DNA of 64,000 nucleotides from Rhodococcus sp. Leaf278 (GTDB lineage: Bacteria > Actinomycetota > Actinomycetes > Mycobacteriales > Mycobacteriaceae), in NCBI RefSeq assembly GCF_001426085.1, contig NZ_LMRR01000013.1, positions 1 through 64,000 of the forward strand, read 5' to 3'. Position numbers and translations under genes: made by a program. The notes below the pieces were generated by a model that was given only the letters and a program-made list of their open reading frames with translations, made no database searches and was not told the origin of the DNA. Below, one piece after another: positions 53,494 to 64,000 of the stretch; within the stretch, counting starts at the first letter, position 1; each line of letters begins with the position of its first letter.

Positions 53494-53566
53494 TGCCCCC
53501 GGCAGGATTCGAACCTGCGGCCTTTCGCTCCGGAGGCGAACGCTCTATCCCCTGAGCTACGGGGGC
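53494..53566 (-). tRNA. tRNA-Arg (anticodon CCG)
   Basis: On the minus strand the cloverleaf begins GCCCCCGTAGCTCAGGGGAT and ends ...TTCGAATCCTGCCGGGGGC plus A. The acceptor stem pairs 7 of 7, the D and T arms are normal, and the anticodon CCG lies at 53531-53533 within TCGCCTCCGGAGCG. It reads the CGG arginine codon. CCA is not encoded. Confidence 0.97.
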
Positions 53567-53635
53567 AAACCGGCTTCGGCCGGCGTGCCTGTTGGGCTGT
53601 ACGAAAGACTAGCGCATACGTGACCGGAGCCGAAA

Positions 53636-54352
53636 TCACCCCTCGGGCAGCGGCTGCGCTCCCTTCGCGGCAAGCATCTGCTTCATCAGCGTCGACTCGC
53701 TGGTCTGGGTGGCCACCATGGATTTCGCCAGGTTGACCACTGCAGGAGACTGCGCATGGGTCTGGGCGTATTCCATCATGGCCAGACCGCCCTCGTGGTG
53801 GCGCAACATGAGCTGCAGAAACATCACGTCGACGTCCGTGCCGGTCGCCTGCCGAAGCGCGGCGAGCTCCGCGGAACTGGCCATGCCCGGCATCGCCCTG
53901 GTGGGATCGGAGGACCCCGGTTCCATCGACATTCCGCCCATCGAATGGCCGTGAGAGTCGTCCTCGGCCATCCAGGTCATGTAGCCGTCGGTCGATATCG
54001 GTGCGCGGTCCCACAGAGCCAGCCAGCCCTGCATCTGGCCGACCTGATTCTGCTGAGAGGTCAGCATGTCGAACGCCAGACTCTTCACGGCCTGATCGGG
54101 AGCGTTGGTCAGGGCCACCGCGGCCATCTCGATGGCCTGGTTGTGGTGCACGGTCATGTCCTGAGCGAAACCGACATCGACCGAGTCCGCGGCGGGCGAG
54201 TTGTCACCGTCACCGAACGGACTCTGCACCAGGAAACCCAGTGCGAACCCGATGGCCAAGACAGCAATCAGAGCCAGGGCCACCAACGCTGTGCGCTGGC
54301 TCGGCTTGGTTTCGGACGGGTCGGTGGTCGAGTCGACTGTGGATTCGGTCAT
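53636..54352 (-). CDS. DUF305 membrane-anchored protein, His/Met rich
   Basis: A 238-aa protein with one membrane helix near residues 20-42 and the rest outside the cytoplasm. Two halves carry DUF305 marks: VGFAQDMTVHHNQAIEMAAV and MFLQLMLRHHEGGLAMMEYA. Between them is a His/Met-rich segment (DSHGHSMGGMSMEPG), suggestive of copper binding, as proposed for some DUF305 proteins. It overlaps the DUF3105 gene by one base (stop/start). The pair probably works at the cell surface. Confidence 0.88.
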   Translation of the reverse strand: MTESTVDSTTDPSETKPSQRTALVALALIAVLAIGFALGFLVQSPFGDGDNSPAADSVDVGFAQDMTVHHNQAIEMAAVALTNAPDQAVKSLAFDMLTSQQNQVGQMQGWLALWDRAPISTDGYMTWMAEDDSHGHSMGGMSMEPGSSDPTRAMPGMASSAELAALRQATGTDVDVMFLQLMLRHHEGGLAMMEYAQTHAQSPAVVNLAKSMVATQTSESTLMKQMLAAKGAQPLPEG

Positions 54353-55257
54353 CAGCTCGCGGGAACCTGTAGATCACTGGGTAGCTGCGCGCCACCGGGC
54401 AGGCCGCCCGGCAGTCCGCCGGCCCCGCTGGTCTCACTGGCGTCGGGGGTGATGCCGGCCCCGTCCATCGGAACGGCGTCCGCGCCGGGTGCGGAGGCGT
54501 CGAACAGCGGGGGATTGTCCGGATCGAAGGCGTTGTCACCTGCGCCCGGTACCGATGCGCAGCTGGCACCGACCTCCGGGTAGGCGAAGCGGTTCAGGCG
54601 CAAGGCGGAGATGAACTGGCCGATGCGCTCGTCGTCGACGCTGTCCAGCTTGAGCTGGTGGCCCCAGGACTGCAGCGACACAGGGGTGTCGAGCCCGGGG
54701 TAGGGCGACATCATCATCTGGGTCTCGCCGTCGACGCGGTCGGCCAGCGACTGGACCTGGTCCTCGTTCAGGTCGTCGGGGTTGTAGGTGATCCAGACGG
54801 CTCCGTGCTCGAGGGAGTGCACAGCGTTCTCGGTACGGATGGCCTCGGGGTAGACGATTCCGGTGCAGGTGGCCCACACGGCGTCGTGCGGTCCGCCGAA
54901 GGGCGGCGACTGGTCGTAGGCCACTCGCTGGGTACGCGCAACGTGCAAGGCCGCCGGGTACTCCTGGATCGCGACGCCGGCGATCGCCGTCGACGGATCC
55001 TGGTTGCTCTCGCTGGGTGCAAACTTCTGTGCTTCGGCGCGGTCCTGGTACTTGGGGTACAGGTTGATCCCGAGTCCGGCGACCAAGCCGACGACCACTA
55101 CGACTCCGGCAACCGTCAGCCAGGGAATCTGCCTTCCCTTGGCGGCAGGCACGCCGCCCTTCTTCTTGCGAGCTGACTTCTTGTTGGCTGCGTTGATGGC
55201 TTTGTCTGCCTTCGCAGCCGACTTGTTCTGACTGCCTTTGTCGGGACCCGTTGGCAT
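54352..55257 (-). CDS. DUF3105 membrane-anchored protein
   Basis: A 301-aa protein with a Lys/Ala-rich cytosolic N-terminus, one membrane helix near residues 47-67, and a DUF3105 domain: YDQSPPFGGPHDAVWATCTG, then AVHSLEHGAVWITYNPDDL, and the Gly/Pro-rich disordered C-terminus. The conserved HSLEHGAVWI is the family hallmark. It shares the TCATC junction with the DUF305 gene downstream. Often found together in actinobacteria; function not established. Start ATG 55257. Confidence 0.88.
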   Translation of the reverse strand: MPTGPDKGSQNKSAAKADKAINAANKKSARKKKGGVPAAKGRQIPWLTVAGVVVVVGLVAGLGINLYPKYQDRAEAQKFAPSESNQDPSTAIAGVAIQEYPAALHVARTQRVAYDQSPPFGGPHDAVWATCTGIVYPEAIRTENAVHSLEHGAVWITYNPDDLNEDQVQSLADRVDGETQMMMSPYPGLDTPVSLQSWGHQLKLDSVDDERIGQFISALRLNRFAYPEVGASCASVPGAGDNAFDPDNPPLFDASAPGADAVPMDGAGITPDASETSGAGGLPGGLPGGAQLPSDLQVPAS

Positions 55258-55489
55258 CGCTGTAGTTGCTCTCTCAGTCGAGGAAAGTTGGTGGTCGGTG
55301 TCGCTGGTCGTGCGTATCTGCTGGTGACGGCGTTGACCACGGACCGTCCGCGCAGAGCGCCCTTACTGTACGTTCTCTGCCTGAGAGCGTGCTCAGAGCC
55401 TGCAACGAGCGCATCGCGTGAGGTGGGCTCGCGATCGGACGGGCAGTGGATGCGAGTACGCCGCGCACCAGCCAATAGGATAGCTACCT

Positions 55490-57142
55490 GTGACTCCCGC
55501 CGATCTTGCCGAACTGCTCCACGCGACCGCCGCGAAGGTGCTCGCCGACCGCGGCCTGGACGCATCCGTTCTACCGGCGAAGCTGACCGTCGAGCGTCCT
55601 CGCAACCCCGAGCACGGCGATTACGCGACCAACGTGGCTCTGCAGGTCGCGAAGAAGGCCGGTGCCAATCCGCGCGATTTCGCAGGCTGGCTCGCCGAAG
55701 CTCTCGCAGCCGACGCGGCGATCGACAGCGCCGACGTTGCAGGCCCGGGATTTCTGAACATCAGGCTGGCCGCTGCAGCGCAGGGCGAGATCGTCGCCCG
55801 CGTGCTGTCCGCCGGAGCCGAGTTCGGTAACGGATCCTCGATGTCGGGCAAGAAGGTCAACCTCGAGTTCGTTTCTGCCAACCCCACCGGGCCGGTGCAC
55901 CTCGGCGGCACCCGTTGGGCAGCCGTCGGCGACGCATTGGGCCGCATCCTCACCGCGCACGGTGCCGAGGTCACTCGCGAGTACTACTTCAACGATCACG
56001 GCGCTCAGATCGACCGCTTCAGCCGCTCGTTGATCGCCGCGGCCAAGGGGGAACCCGCCCCGGAGAACGGGTATGCCGGCGAGTACATCGCCGAGATCGC
56101 CGAGCGGGTGCTGGCGAAGGAACCGGATGCGCTCGCACTGGCCCCCGAGGCACAGGAAGAGACGTTCCGCTCCATCGGCACCGAGCTGATGTTCGACCGC
56201 ATCAAGGCGAATCTGCACGAGTTCGGTGTCGATTTCGACGTCTACTTCCACGAGAACTCGCTCTTCGAGTCCGGTGCTGTCGAGAAGTCGGTCGACTACC
56301 TCAAGGGCTCGGGGAGCCTCTACGAGGAGGACGGGGCCTGGTGGCTGCGGTCCACCGAGTACGGCGACGACAAGGATCGCGTCGTCATCAAGAGCGACGG
56401 CAATGCCGCCTACATCGCAGGCGACATCGCGTACTTCCAGAACAAGCGTCAACGTGGCTTCGACCTGTGCATTTACATGCTCGGAGCGGATCACCACGGC
56501 TACATCGGACGACTCAAAGCTGCTGCCGCTGCGTTCGGCGACGACCCGGCGACCGTCGAGGTACTGATCGGCCAGATGGTCAATCTTGTGCGCGACGGCG
56601 TTGCCGTGAAGATGAGCAAGCGCGCCGGAACCGTCATCACGCTCGACGACCTGGTCGACGCCATCGGCGTCGACGCCTCCCGGTACGTCATGATTCGGTC
56701 GTCCGTCGACTCCAGCATCGACATCGATCTGGCCCTCTGGGCGAGTGCGAGCAACGAAAACCCCGTGTACTACGTCCAATACGCCCACGCCCGGCTGGCC
56801 TCGCTCGCGCGCAATGCCGCCGAACTGGGAATCGTTGCGGATCAACCGGATCTGAGCCTGCTCACCCATGAGCAGGAAGGCGAGCTGATCAGGACGATCG
56901 GCGAGTACCCGCGCGTGGTGGCCAGTGCCGCCGAACTGCGTGAGCCACACCGGATTGCCCGCTACCTCGAAGAGTTGGCGGGTGCTTATCACCGTTTCTA
57001 CGGTGCGTGTCGAGTACTTCCACAAGGAGACGAGGAGCCCGGACCTGTGAACACCGCACGACTGGCGTTGGGGAACGCGACCCGGCAGGTCCTGGCCAAC
57101 GGCCTCGAACTGCTCGGGGTCAGCGCACCGGAGCGCATGTGA
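55490..57142 (+). CDS. argS: Arginine--tRNA ligase
   Basis: A 550-aa class Ia synthetase. The signature [20 protein letters not shown] contains the HIGH-type motif (HLGG), the KMSK-type loop is [20 protein letters not shown], and the DALR anticodon-binding domain has [40 protein letters not shown]. The N-terminal Arg-tRNA additional domain is present. The GTG start follows AATAGGA. Its stop overlaps the lysA GTG, starting the argS-lysA-hom-thrC-thrB row. Confidence 0.97.
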   Translation: MTPADLAELLHATAAKVLADRGLDASVLPAKLTVERPRNPEHGDYATNVALQVAKKAGANPRDFAGWLAEALAADAAIDSADVAGPGFLNIRLAAAAQGEIVARVLSAGAEFGNGSSMSGKKVNLEFVSANPTGPVHLGGTRWAAVGDALGRILTAHGAEVTREYYFNDHGAQIDRFSRSLIAAAKGEPAPENGYAGEYIAEIAERVLAKEPDALALAPEAQEETFRSIGTELMFDRIKANLHEFGVDFDVYFHENSLFESGAVEKSVDYLKGSGSLYEEDGAWWLRSTEYGDDKDRVVIKSDGNAAYIAGDIAYFQNKRQRGFDLCIYMLGADHHGYIGRLKAAAAAFGDDPATVEVLIGQMVNLVRDGVAVKMSKRAGTVITLDDLVDAIGVDASRYVMIRSSVDSSIDIDLALWASASNENPVYYVQYAHARLASLARNAAELGIVADQPDLSLLTHEQEGELIRTIGEYPRVVASAAELREPHRIARYLEELAGAYHRFYGACRVLPQGDEEPGPVNTARLALGNATRQVLANGLELLGVSAPERM

Positions 57143-58560
57143 GCGCGCATCCGGCAGGACCGAAGCATGCCGACGCGCCCGCGAAACAGTCGACGTCCCA
57201 GCGCCCGGTGAACGCGTCCGAGATGACCGCGTTGCCCGATCAGGTGTGGCCCCGTAATGCCGAGCGCGGTGACGACGGAACGGTTCGTCTCGCCGGAGTG
57301 TCGGTCACCGAGCTCGCGGAGCAGTACGGAACTCCACTGTTCGTCATCGACGAGGACGATTTCCGTTCGCGTTGCCGCGAAATGGCAGCCGCCTTCGGAG
57401 CGCCCGAGCGAGTGCACTACGCCTCCAAAGCATTTCTGTGCGGCGAGATCGCGCGCTGGGTTGCCGACGAAGGGCTCTCGCTCGACATCTGTTCCGGTGG
57501 CGAGCTGGCTATCGCGCTGGCCGCAGGGTTTCCGGCGGATCGAATTGCGATGCACGGCAACAACAAATCGGTCGCCGAGCTCGAGGCGGGCGTGCGCGCG
57601 GGCGTCGAGCATGTGGTTCTCGACTCCAACATCGAGATCGACCGTCTCGACGCCGTGGCCGGCGCGGCCGGAGTGGTGCAGGACGTTCTGATTCGCATCA
57701 CCGTCGGTGTGGAAGCGCACACGCACGAGTTCATTGCGACCGCGCACGAGGATCAGAAGTTCGGCTTCTCGCTCGCCGACGGTTCGGCACTCGACGCGGT
57801 CCGCCGCGTGTTCGCTGCCGACAACCTTCGCCTCGTGGGACTGCACAGCCACATCGGATCGCAGATCTTCGAGGTCGACGGCTTCGAGTTGGCAGCACAC
57901 AAGGTCATCGGCCTGCTCCGAGACATCGTCTCGGAATTCGGTGTCGAGAAAACCGCACAGATCTCGACGCTGGATCTCGGTGGTGGCATGGGCATTTCGT
58001 ACGTTGCCAGTGACGACCCGCCGCCGGTGGAGCAGCTAGCGGCCAAGTTGACCGCCATCGTGGAGACCGAATCTGCCGCGGTGGGCCTGCCGGTTCCGAC
58101 GATCGCCGTCGAACCCGGCCGTGCTATCGCCGGACCGGGCACCGTCACGCTGTACGAGGTGGGCACCATCAAGGACGTCACCGTCGACAAGGCAACGCGC
58201 AGACGCTACATCAGCGTCGACGGCGGAATGAGCGACAACATTCGCACCTCGCTCTACCAGGCCGAGTACGACTGCCGATTGGTCTCGCGGTCCAGCGAGG
58301 CTCCCGCCGTTCTGGCGCGAGTGGTCGGAAAGCATTGCGAGAGCGGCGATATCGTCATCAAGAACACATGGATGCCGGCGGACGTCGGGCCGGGTGACCT
58401 GCTCGCTGTAGCGGCCACCGGTGCCTACTGCTACTCCATGTCCAGTCGCTACAACCTGCTGACGCGGCCCGCAGTGGTCGCAGTCAAGGACGGGCGAGCG
58501 CGCCTGGTCCTGCGGCGGGAAACCATCGAAGATCTGCTCAGCTTGGAGGTTCAGCCATGA
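57139..58560 (+). CDS. lysA: Diaminopimelate decarboxylase
   Basis: A 473-aa fold-III PLP decarboxylase giving L-lysine from meso-diaminopimelate. The PLP Lys97 is in [17 protein letters not shown], with [36 protein letters not shown] and [18 protein letters not shown] typical; the substrate Cys-x-x-D region is [18 protein letters not shown]. The GTG overlaps the argS stop (GTGA). The first 40 residues are a longer N-terminus than usual. Confidence 0.96.
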   Translation: MSAHPAGPKHADAPAKQSTSQRPVNASEMTALPDQVWPRNAERGDDGTVRLAGVSVTELAEQYGTPLFVIDEDDFRSRCREMAAAFGAPERVHYASKAFLCGEIARWVADEGLSLDICSGGELAIALAAGFPADRIAMHGNNKSVAELEAGVRAGVEHVVLDSNIEIDRLDAVAGAAGVVQDVLIRITVGVEAHTHEFIATAHEDQKFGFSLADGSALDAVRRVFAADNLRLVGLHSHIGSQIFEVDGFELAAHKVIGLLRDIVSEFGVEKTAQISTLDLGGGMGISYVASDDPPPVEQLAAKLTAIVETESAAVGLPVPTIAVEPGRAIAGPGTVTLYEVGTIKDVTVDKATRRRYISVDGGMSDNIRTSLYQAEYDCRLVSRSSEAPAVLARVVGKHCESGDIVIKNTWMPADVGPGDLLAVAATGAYCYSMSSRYNLLTRPAVVAVKDGRARLVLRRETIEDLLSLEVQP

Positions 58561-59854
58561 CATCGAAGCCGATAGGCGTCGCCGTACTCGGACTCGGAAA
58601 CGTCGGCAGCGAGGTCGTTCGAATCCTCACCGAGAACGCCGAGGATTTCGAGGCGAGAATCGGTGCGCCACTGGAGATTCGGGGCATCGCAGTGCGTCGG
58701 GTCGACGGCGATCGTGGAGTGCCGGCCGAGCTGCTGACCGATGATCCGGCCGAGCTTGTCGGCCGGGACGACGTCGACATCGTCGTCGAGGTGCTCGGCG
58801 GCATCGACATTCCCCGCAAGCTCGTGCTCTCCGCGCTCGAGAAGGGCAAGTCCGTCATCACCGCGAACAAGGCCCTCCTGGCCGAGTACACCGGTGAGCT
58901 TGCGGACGCTGCCGAGAAGTCGCGTGCCGATCTGTACTTCGAGGCGGCCGTGGCCGGAGCCATTCCGGTCGTTCGTCCACTGATGCAGTCCCTCGCGGGC
59001 GATCGAGTGAACAAGGTTGCCGGCATCGTCAACGGCACCACCAACTTCATTCTCTCCGCCATGGACGAGACGGGCGCGGACTACGCCGAAACTCTGGCAG
59101 AGGCAGGACGTCTGGGCTACGCCGAAGCCGACCCGACCGCCGATGTCGAAGGCTACGACGCGGCGTCCAAGGCGGCAATTCTTGCCTCGATCGCCTTCCA
59201 CACGCGCGTCACCGCAGGTGACGTCTACCGCGAAGGCATCAGCAAGATCACCTCGGACGACCTCGAAACCGCGAAGTCACTGGACTGCACCATCAAGTTG
59301 TTGGCCATCTGCGAGCGCATCGTGACGGCCAAGGGTAAAGAACGAATTTCTGCTCGGGTCTACCCGGCGCTCGTTCCGCTCGAGCACCCGCTGGCATCGG
59401 TGAACGGTGCGTTCAACGCCGTGGTCGTCGAAGCCGAGGCGGCCGGCCGCCTGATGTTCTACGGGCAGGGCGCAGGTGGTGCTCCCACCGCGTCCGCAGT
59501 GTTGGGCGATCTGGTGATGGCCGCGCGCAACAAGTTCTACGGGGGACGGGGCCCGCTCGAATCCAAGTACGCCAAGCTCAAGGTGGCCCCGATGGGTGAC
59601 ATCCTCACTCGTTACTACGTCAGCATGCAGGTAGCGGACAAGCCCGGTGTCCTGGCCACCGTTGCGGCCGAGTTCTCCAAGCGGGACGTCAGCATCTCCA
59701 CCGTGCGTCAGCAGGGCTCGGGTGACGGAGCCAGGCTCGTCGTCGTCACCCACCTCGCGGCCGACTCCGCTCTGTCCGAAACCGTTGCATCGCTCGAACA
59801 GCTCGACGTGGTCGTCCACGTCGCCAGCGTTCTCCGATTGGAAGGCACCACCGT

Positions 59855-59858
<4 letters not shown>
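58557..59858 (+). CDS. hom: Homoserine dehydrogenase
   Basis: A 433-aa monofunctional enzyme with a C-terminal ACT domain ([40 protein letters not shown]). The NAD(P) loop is [20 protein letters not shown] and the catalytic block [40 protein letters not shown]. It reduces aspartate semialdehyde to homoserine; the ACT domain suggests threonine feedback. ATG overlaps lysA stop (ATGA). Confidence 0.97.
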
Positions 59859-61874
<2,016 letters not shown>

Positions 61875-61893
61875 CCGACACCGAATAGGGTTC

Positions 61894-61922
61894 TTGCCGA
61901 GCGAGGACAACGACGCTATGGT
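61894..61922 (+). promoter_or_regulatory. Promoter for rho
   Basis: TTGCCG (61894-61899) and TATGGT (61917-61922) are separated by exactly 17 bases, a good match to the primary sigma factor consensus. They lie 20 bases after the thrB stop. Transcription would begin near 61929 and give a leader of about 250 bases before the rho GTG. Confidence 0.65.
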
Positions 61923-62182
61923 GAACCCTGTCCGTACATCGTGCGCTTCAGACGCCGGTTTCGTCAGGGCAATCAGGTCGCTGTATTCGGGGGAGTCAAA
62001 AATCCGAGTGATGTGACGCTCCTGACTCGATCCTCCCCGTGGTTCCCTGCGGTCTCGGATCGATGGTGTCGTCGACGGAGTGCGTCGAACATGAACGGCA
62101 ATATCCGAGTTCGGCAGAACGTCGAACTGCGGAACGAACCCTCGGCTGCGCATCGAGCGAGCGAGGGAAGGAAAGGACCTCC
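61923..62182 (+). other. Long structured 5' leader of rho
   Basis: About 260 bases with no convincing ORF precede rho. The stretch 61988-62039 can fold: CGGGGGAGTCA pairs with TGACTCgatCCTCCCCG, with an interior bulge. Long leaders are common before rho genes and can be the target of Rho autoregulation; this is inference here. Confidence 0.5.
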
Positions 62183-64000
62183 GTGACCGATACGGAACTT
62201 ATCTCTGCGCCCGAAACGTCACGTCGACGTGCAGGCCTGTCCGGAATGGTTCTCACCGAGCTACGCAGCCTCGCTGGCGAACTCGGCATCAAGAGCATCT
62301 CCGGCATGCGCAAGGGCGACCTGATCGCAGCCATTTCCGAGCGTCAATCGGGTGCTGCCTCGGCGAAGTCGGCCAAGTCCGACGCCCCGAAGTCCGACGC
62401 CCCGAAGTCCGACGCGCCCAAGACGCGTCGCGCCGCTGCGTCGACACCCGCCGTCGAAGATGGACCTGCCGCAGCACCGGCACCGGCACTCGAAGTGCCG
62501 ACGTCCGACGCCTCGTCGACGCAGTCGGGCGATGCCGCAGACGCGGCCCCGGAAACCGGTCGCCGCGCACGTGGCCGTCGAGCAGCAGGTCGCCGCGCAG
62601 GTGCACCCGATCAGCTCCCGCTCGACGGCGGCGACAACTCGGCTGAATCCGAGACCGCTACAACTGCTTCCTCCGCGGACACCGCGTCGAGTGAAAAGCA
62701 GGACGAGGGCGACAACGCCGCCTCCGACCGGCCGCGACGCAGCCGGGGCGAGCGGAACCGTCAGGACGGATCCGACCGAGAACAGCGGGACGCCGACGGC
62801 AACCGCGACAACGCGGCTCGTGACAACGGAAGCCGTAATCAGGGCGACCGCGACACCGCCACCCGCGAGAACGGCAACCGTAACCAGAACGACCGCAACC
62901 AGGGCGATCGCAACCAGGGCGATCGCAACCAAGGTGATCGGGACAATTCCAACCGCGACAACGGTGGTCGCAATCAGTCCGATCGCAACGGCCGCAACCG
63001 CAATCAGGGCGACAATCGCAACGACGGTCGCAACGACGGTCGCAACGAGGAGCGGAACAACGGTCCTCGCGACAACCGCGACAACAATCAGGACGACGAG
63101 GGCGAAGGCAGGGGTCGTCGGGGTCGTCGGTTCCGTGAGCGGCGTCGTGGACGCGACCGTGGCGAGGGCAACGACGGCGGCGGCGGAGGACGCGAGCGCG
63201 ACACCGAGATCCGTGAGGACGACGTACTCCAGCCGGTAGCCGGCATCCTGGACGTTCTCGACAACTACGCGTTCGTCCGTACCTCGGGCTACCTGGCCGG
63301 ACCGAACGACGTCTACGTGTCGATGAACCTCGTTCGCAAGAACGGTCTTCGTCGCGGCGATGCCGTCACCGGCGCAGTTCGAGTGGCACGCGAAGGTGAG
63401 CAGTCGAGCCAGCGGCAGAAGTTCAACCCGCTCGTGCGATTGGACACCGTCAACGGGGGAGAGGTCGAGGCTGCCCGCAAGCGTCCGGAATTCGGCAAAC
63501 TCACCCCGCTGTATCCCAACCAGCGTCTGCGTCTCGAGACCCAGCAGAACATCCTCACCACGCGCATCATCGACCTGGTGATGCCGATCGGCAAGGGCCA
63601 GCGTGCGCTCATCGTGAGCCCGCCGAAGGCGGGTAAGACCAGCGTTCTGCAAGCCATCGCCAACGCGATCGCCATCAACAATCCCGAGTGCTACTTGATG
63701 GTCATCCTCGTCGACGAGCGTCCCGAAGAAGTGACGGACATGCAGCGCAGCGTCAAGGGCGAGGTCATCGCCTCGACGTTCGACCGGCCGCCGGGCGATC
63801 ACACCGCGGTTGCCGAGTTGGCGATCGAGCGGGCCAAGCGCCTGGTCGAAGCCGGACAGGACGTGGTGGTTCTGCTCGACTCGATCACCCGTCTGGGACG
63901 TGCGTACAACAACAGCTCACCGGCTTCGGGACGAATCCTGTCCGGTGGTGTCGACTCGACCGCGCTGTATCCGCCGAAGCGGTTCCTCGGTGCGGCTCGC
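62183..64000 (+). CDS. rho: Transcription termination factor Rho (3' end outside the window)
   Basis: A GTG start (MTDTELISAPETSRRRAGLS) follows AAGGAAAGGA. Residues 20-55 are the Rho N-terminal helical domain (GMVLTELRSLAGELGIKSIS). Residues about 60-350 are a very long Asn/Arg/Asp/Gly-rich, probably disordered insert, usual in high-GC actinobacteria and able to bind RNA. The S1-like RNA domain starts near 352 (GILDVLDNYAFVRTSGYLAG), and the ATPase Walker A Lys485 is in SPPKAGKTSVLQAIANAIAI; Walker B is VVVLLDSITRLGRAYNNSSP. It is a hexameric RNA translocase. The frame is open at the last base, so 606 codons are seen and the C-terminus is missing. Confidence 0.97.
   Translation, partial: MTDTELISAPETSRRRAGLSGMVLTELRSLAGELGIKSISGMRKGDLIAAISERQSGAASAKSAKSDAPKSDAPKSDAPKTRRAAASTPAVEDGPAAAPAPALEVPTSDASSTQSGDAADAAPETGRRARGRRAAGRRAGAPDQLPLDGGDNSAESETATTASSADTASSEKQDEGDNAASDRPRRSRGERNRQDGSDREQRDADGNRDNAARDNGSRNQGDRDTATRENGNRNQNDRNQGDRNQGDRNQGDRDNSNRDNGGRNQSDRNGRNRNQGDNRNDGRNDGRNEERNNGPRDNRDNNQDDEGEGRGRRGRRFRERRRGRDRGEGNDGGGGGRERDTEIREDDVLQPVAGILDVLDNYAFVRTSGYLAGPNDVYVSMNLVRKNGLRRGDAVTGAVRVAREGEQSSQRQKFNPLVRLDTVNGGEVEAARKRPEFGKLTPLYPNQRLRLETQQNILTTRIIDLVMPIGKGQRALIVSPPKAGKTSVLQAIANAIAINNPECYLMVILVDERPEEVTDMQRSVKGEVIASTFDRPPGDHTAVAELAIERAKRLVEAGQDVVVLLDSITRLGRAYNNSSPASGRILSGGVDSTALYPPKRFLGAAR
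62381..62425 (+). repeat. 15-bp tandem repeat in rho (Asp-Ala-Pro-Lys-Ser)
   Basis: Two exact copies of GACGCCCCGAAGTCC (62381-62395, 62396-62410) are followed by a diverged third. They encode D-A-P-K-S units in the disordered N-terminal region of Rho. Confidence 0.85.
62879..62938 (+). repeat. 15-bp tandem repeat in rho (Arg-Asn-Gln-Gly-Asp)
   Basis: Four units of a 15-base repeat: one diverged (62879-62893), two exact copies of CGCAACCAGGGCGAT (62894-62923) and one near-copy (62924-62938). They encode R-N-Q-G-D steps in the Asn/Arg/Asp-rich insert and could change copy number by slippage. Confidence 0.88.

Noticed and set aside
62261..63802. Open frame of 513 codons on the minus strand, Val/Ala-rich, looking like a membrane protein
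   Set aside because: It is the exact antisense of the Rho insert; the repeated Val/Ala/Ile pattern is the complement of Asn/Arg/Asp codons and has no start signal.

Overview
The window looks like a chromosomal segment of a high-GC actinobacterium, most likely Rhodococcus or a close relative in the Mycobacteriales. Support comes from strong GC codon bias, GTG and TTG starts, a mycobacterial-type LigB, a Rho with a very long Asn/Arg/Asp-rich N-terminal region, an argS-lysA-hom-thrC-thrB-rho order, a DasR-type N-acetylglucosamine regulon and a three-subunit PntAA/PntAB/PntB transhydrogenase. I see no prophage, insertion sequence or CRISPR array. Most of the segment is ordinary housekeeping and catabolic DNA.

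Layout. 1-3600: the end of an rRNA operon (5S rRNA plus terminator), about 0.8 kb without a recognisable gene, then small hypothetical genes, a mini-GNAT and a nuclease-like hypothetical protein. 3600-7700: azoR, then on the minus strand a TPP-riboswitch-controlled tenA-thiY-thiX-thiZ operon for salvage of thiamine pyrimidine. 7700-13230: a sugar-porter MFS permease, a lipoprotein, a type B carboxylesterase and ATP-dependent DNA ligase LigB. 13350-21550: a tightly overlapping eight-gene operon (N-carbamoyl amidohydrolase, dihydropyrimidinase, luciferase-like oxidoreductase, a four-gene NMT1/THI5-type ABC importer and a class III aminotransferase). It reads as import and reductive breakdown of a pyrimidine or hydantoin, without the usual dihydropyrimidine dehydrogenase. 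21600-33170: FAD-linked oxidase, peptidase E, HIT protein, pntAA-pntAB-pntB, two paralogous small proteins of unknown function, an APH-fold protein, a thioesterase, BenE and a DasR-like regulator. 33170-37260: a GlcNAc PTS with EIIA/EIIB divergent from EIIC-nagA-nagB. 37260-43520: shikimate dehydrogenase-like protein, secreted HNH nuclease, MDR oxidoreductase, and a SNF2 helicase overlapping a SWIM zinc-finger protein. 43595-48982: a five-gene valine/isobutyrate catabolic operon. 49035-55260: Hsp70-like mini-protein, MarR, DUF2254, methyltransferase, coiled-coil protein, tRNA-Arg(CCG), and a DUF305/DUF3105 pair. 55490-64000: argS-lysA-hom-thrC-thrB, then rho running off the window edge.

How the genes work together. 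Two homologous ABC importers of the HMP-precursor family lie about 7 kb apart. One is wired to TPP sensing and TenA (cofactor salvage). The other is embedded in a ring-opening pathway (nutrient use). The second operon is the best candidate for an under-described system: its luciferase-like oxidoreductase occupies the place where a ring reductase would be expected. Other points worth a look are a perfect Crp/GlxR-type palindrome before a small unknown gene with a second copy 5.6 kb away, a riboswitch whose last conserved bases contain a possible start codon, a 15-bp perfect hairpin inside a coding region, and a structured leader before rho.
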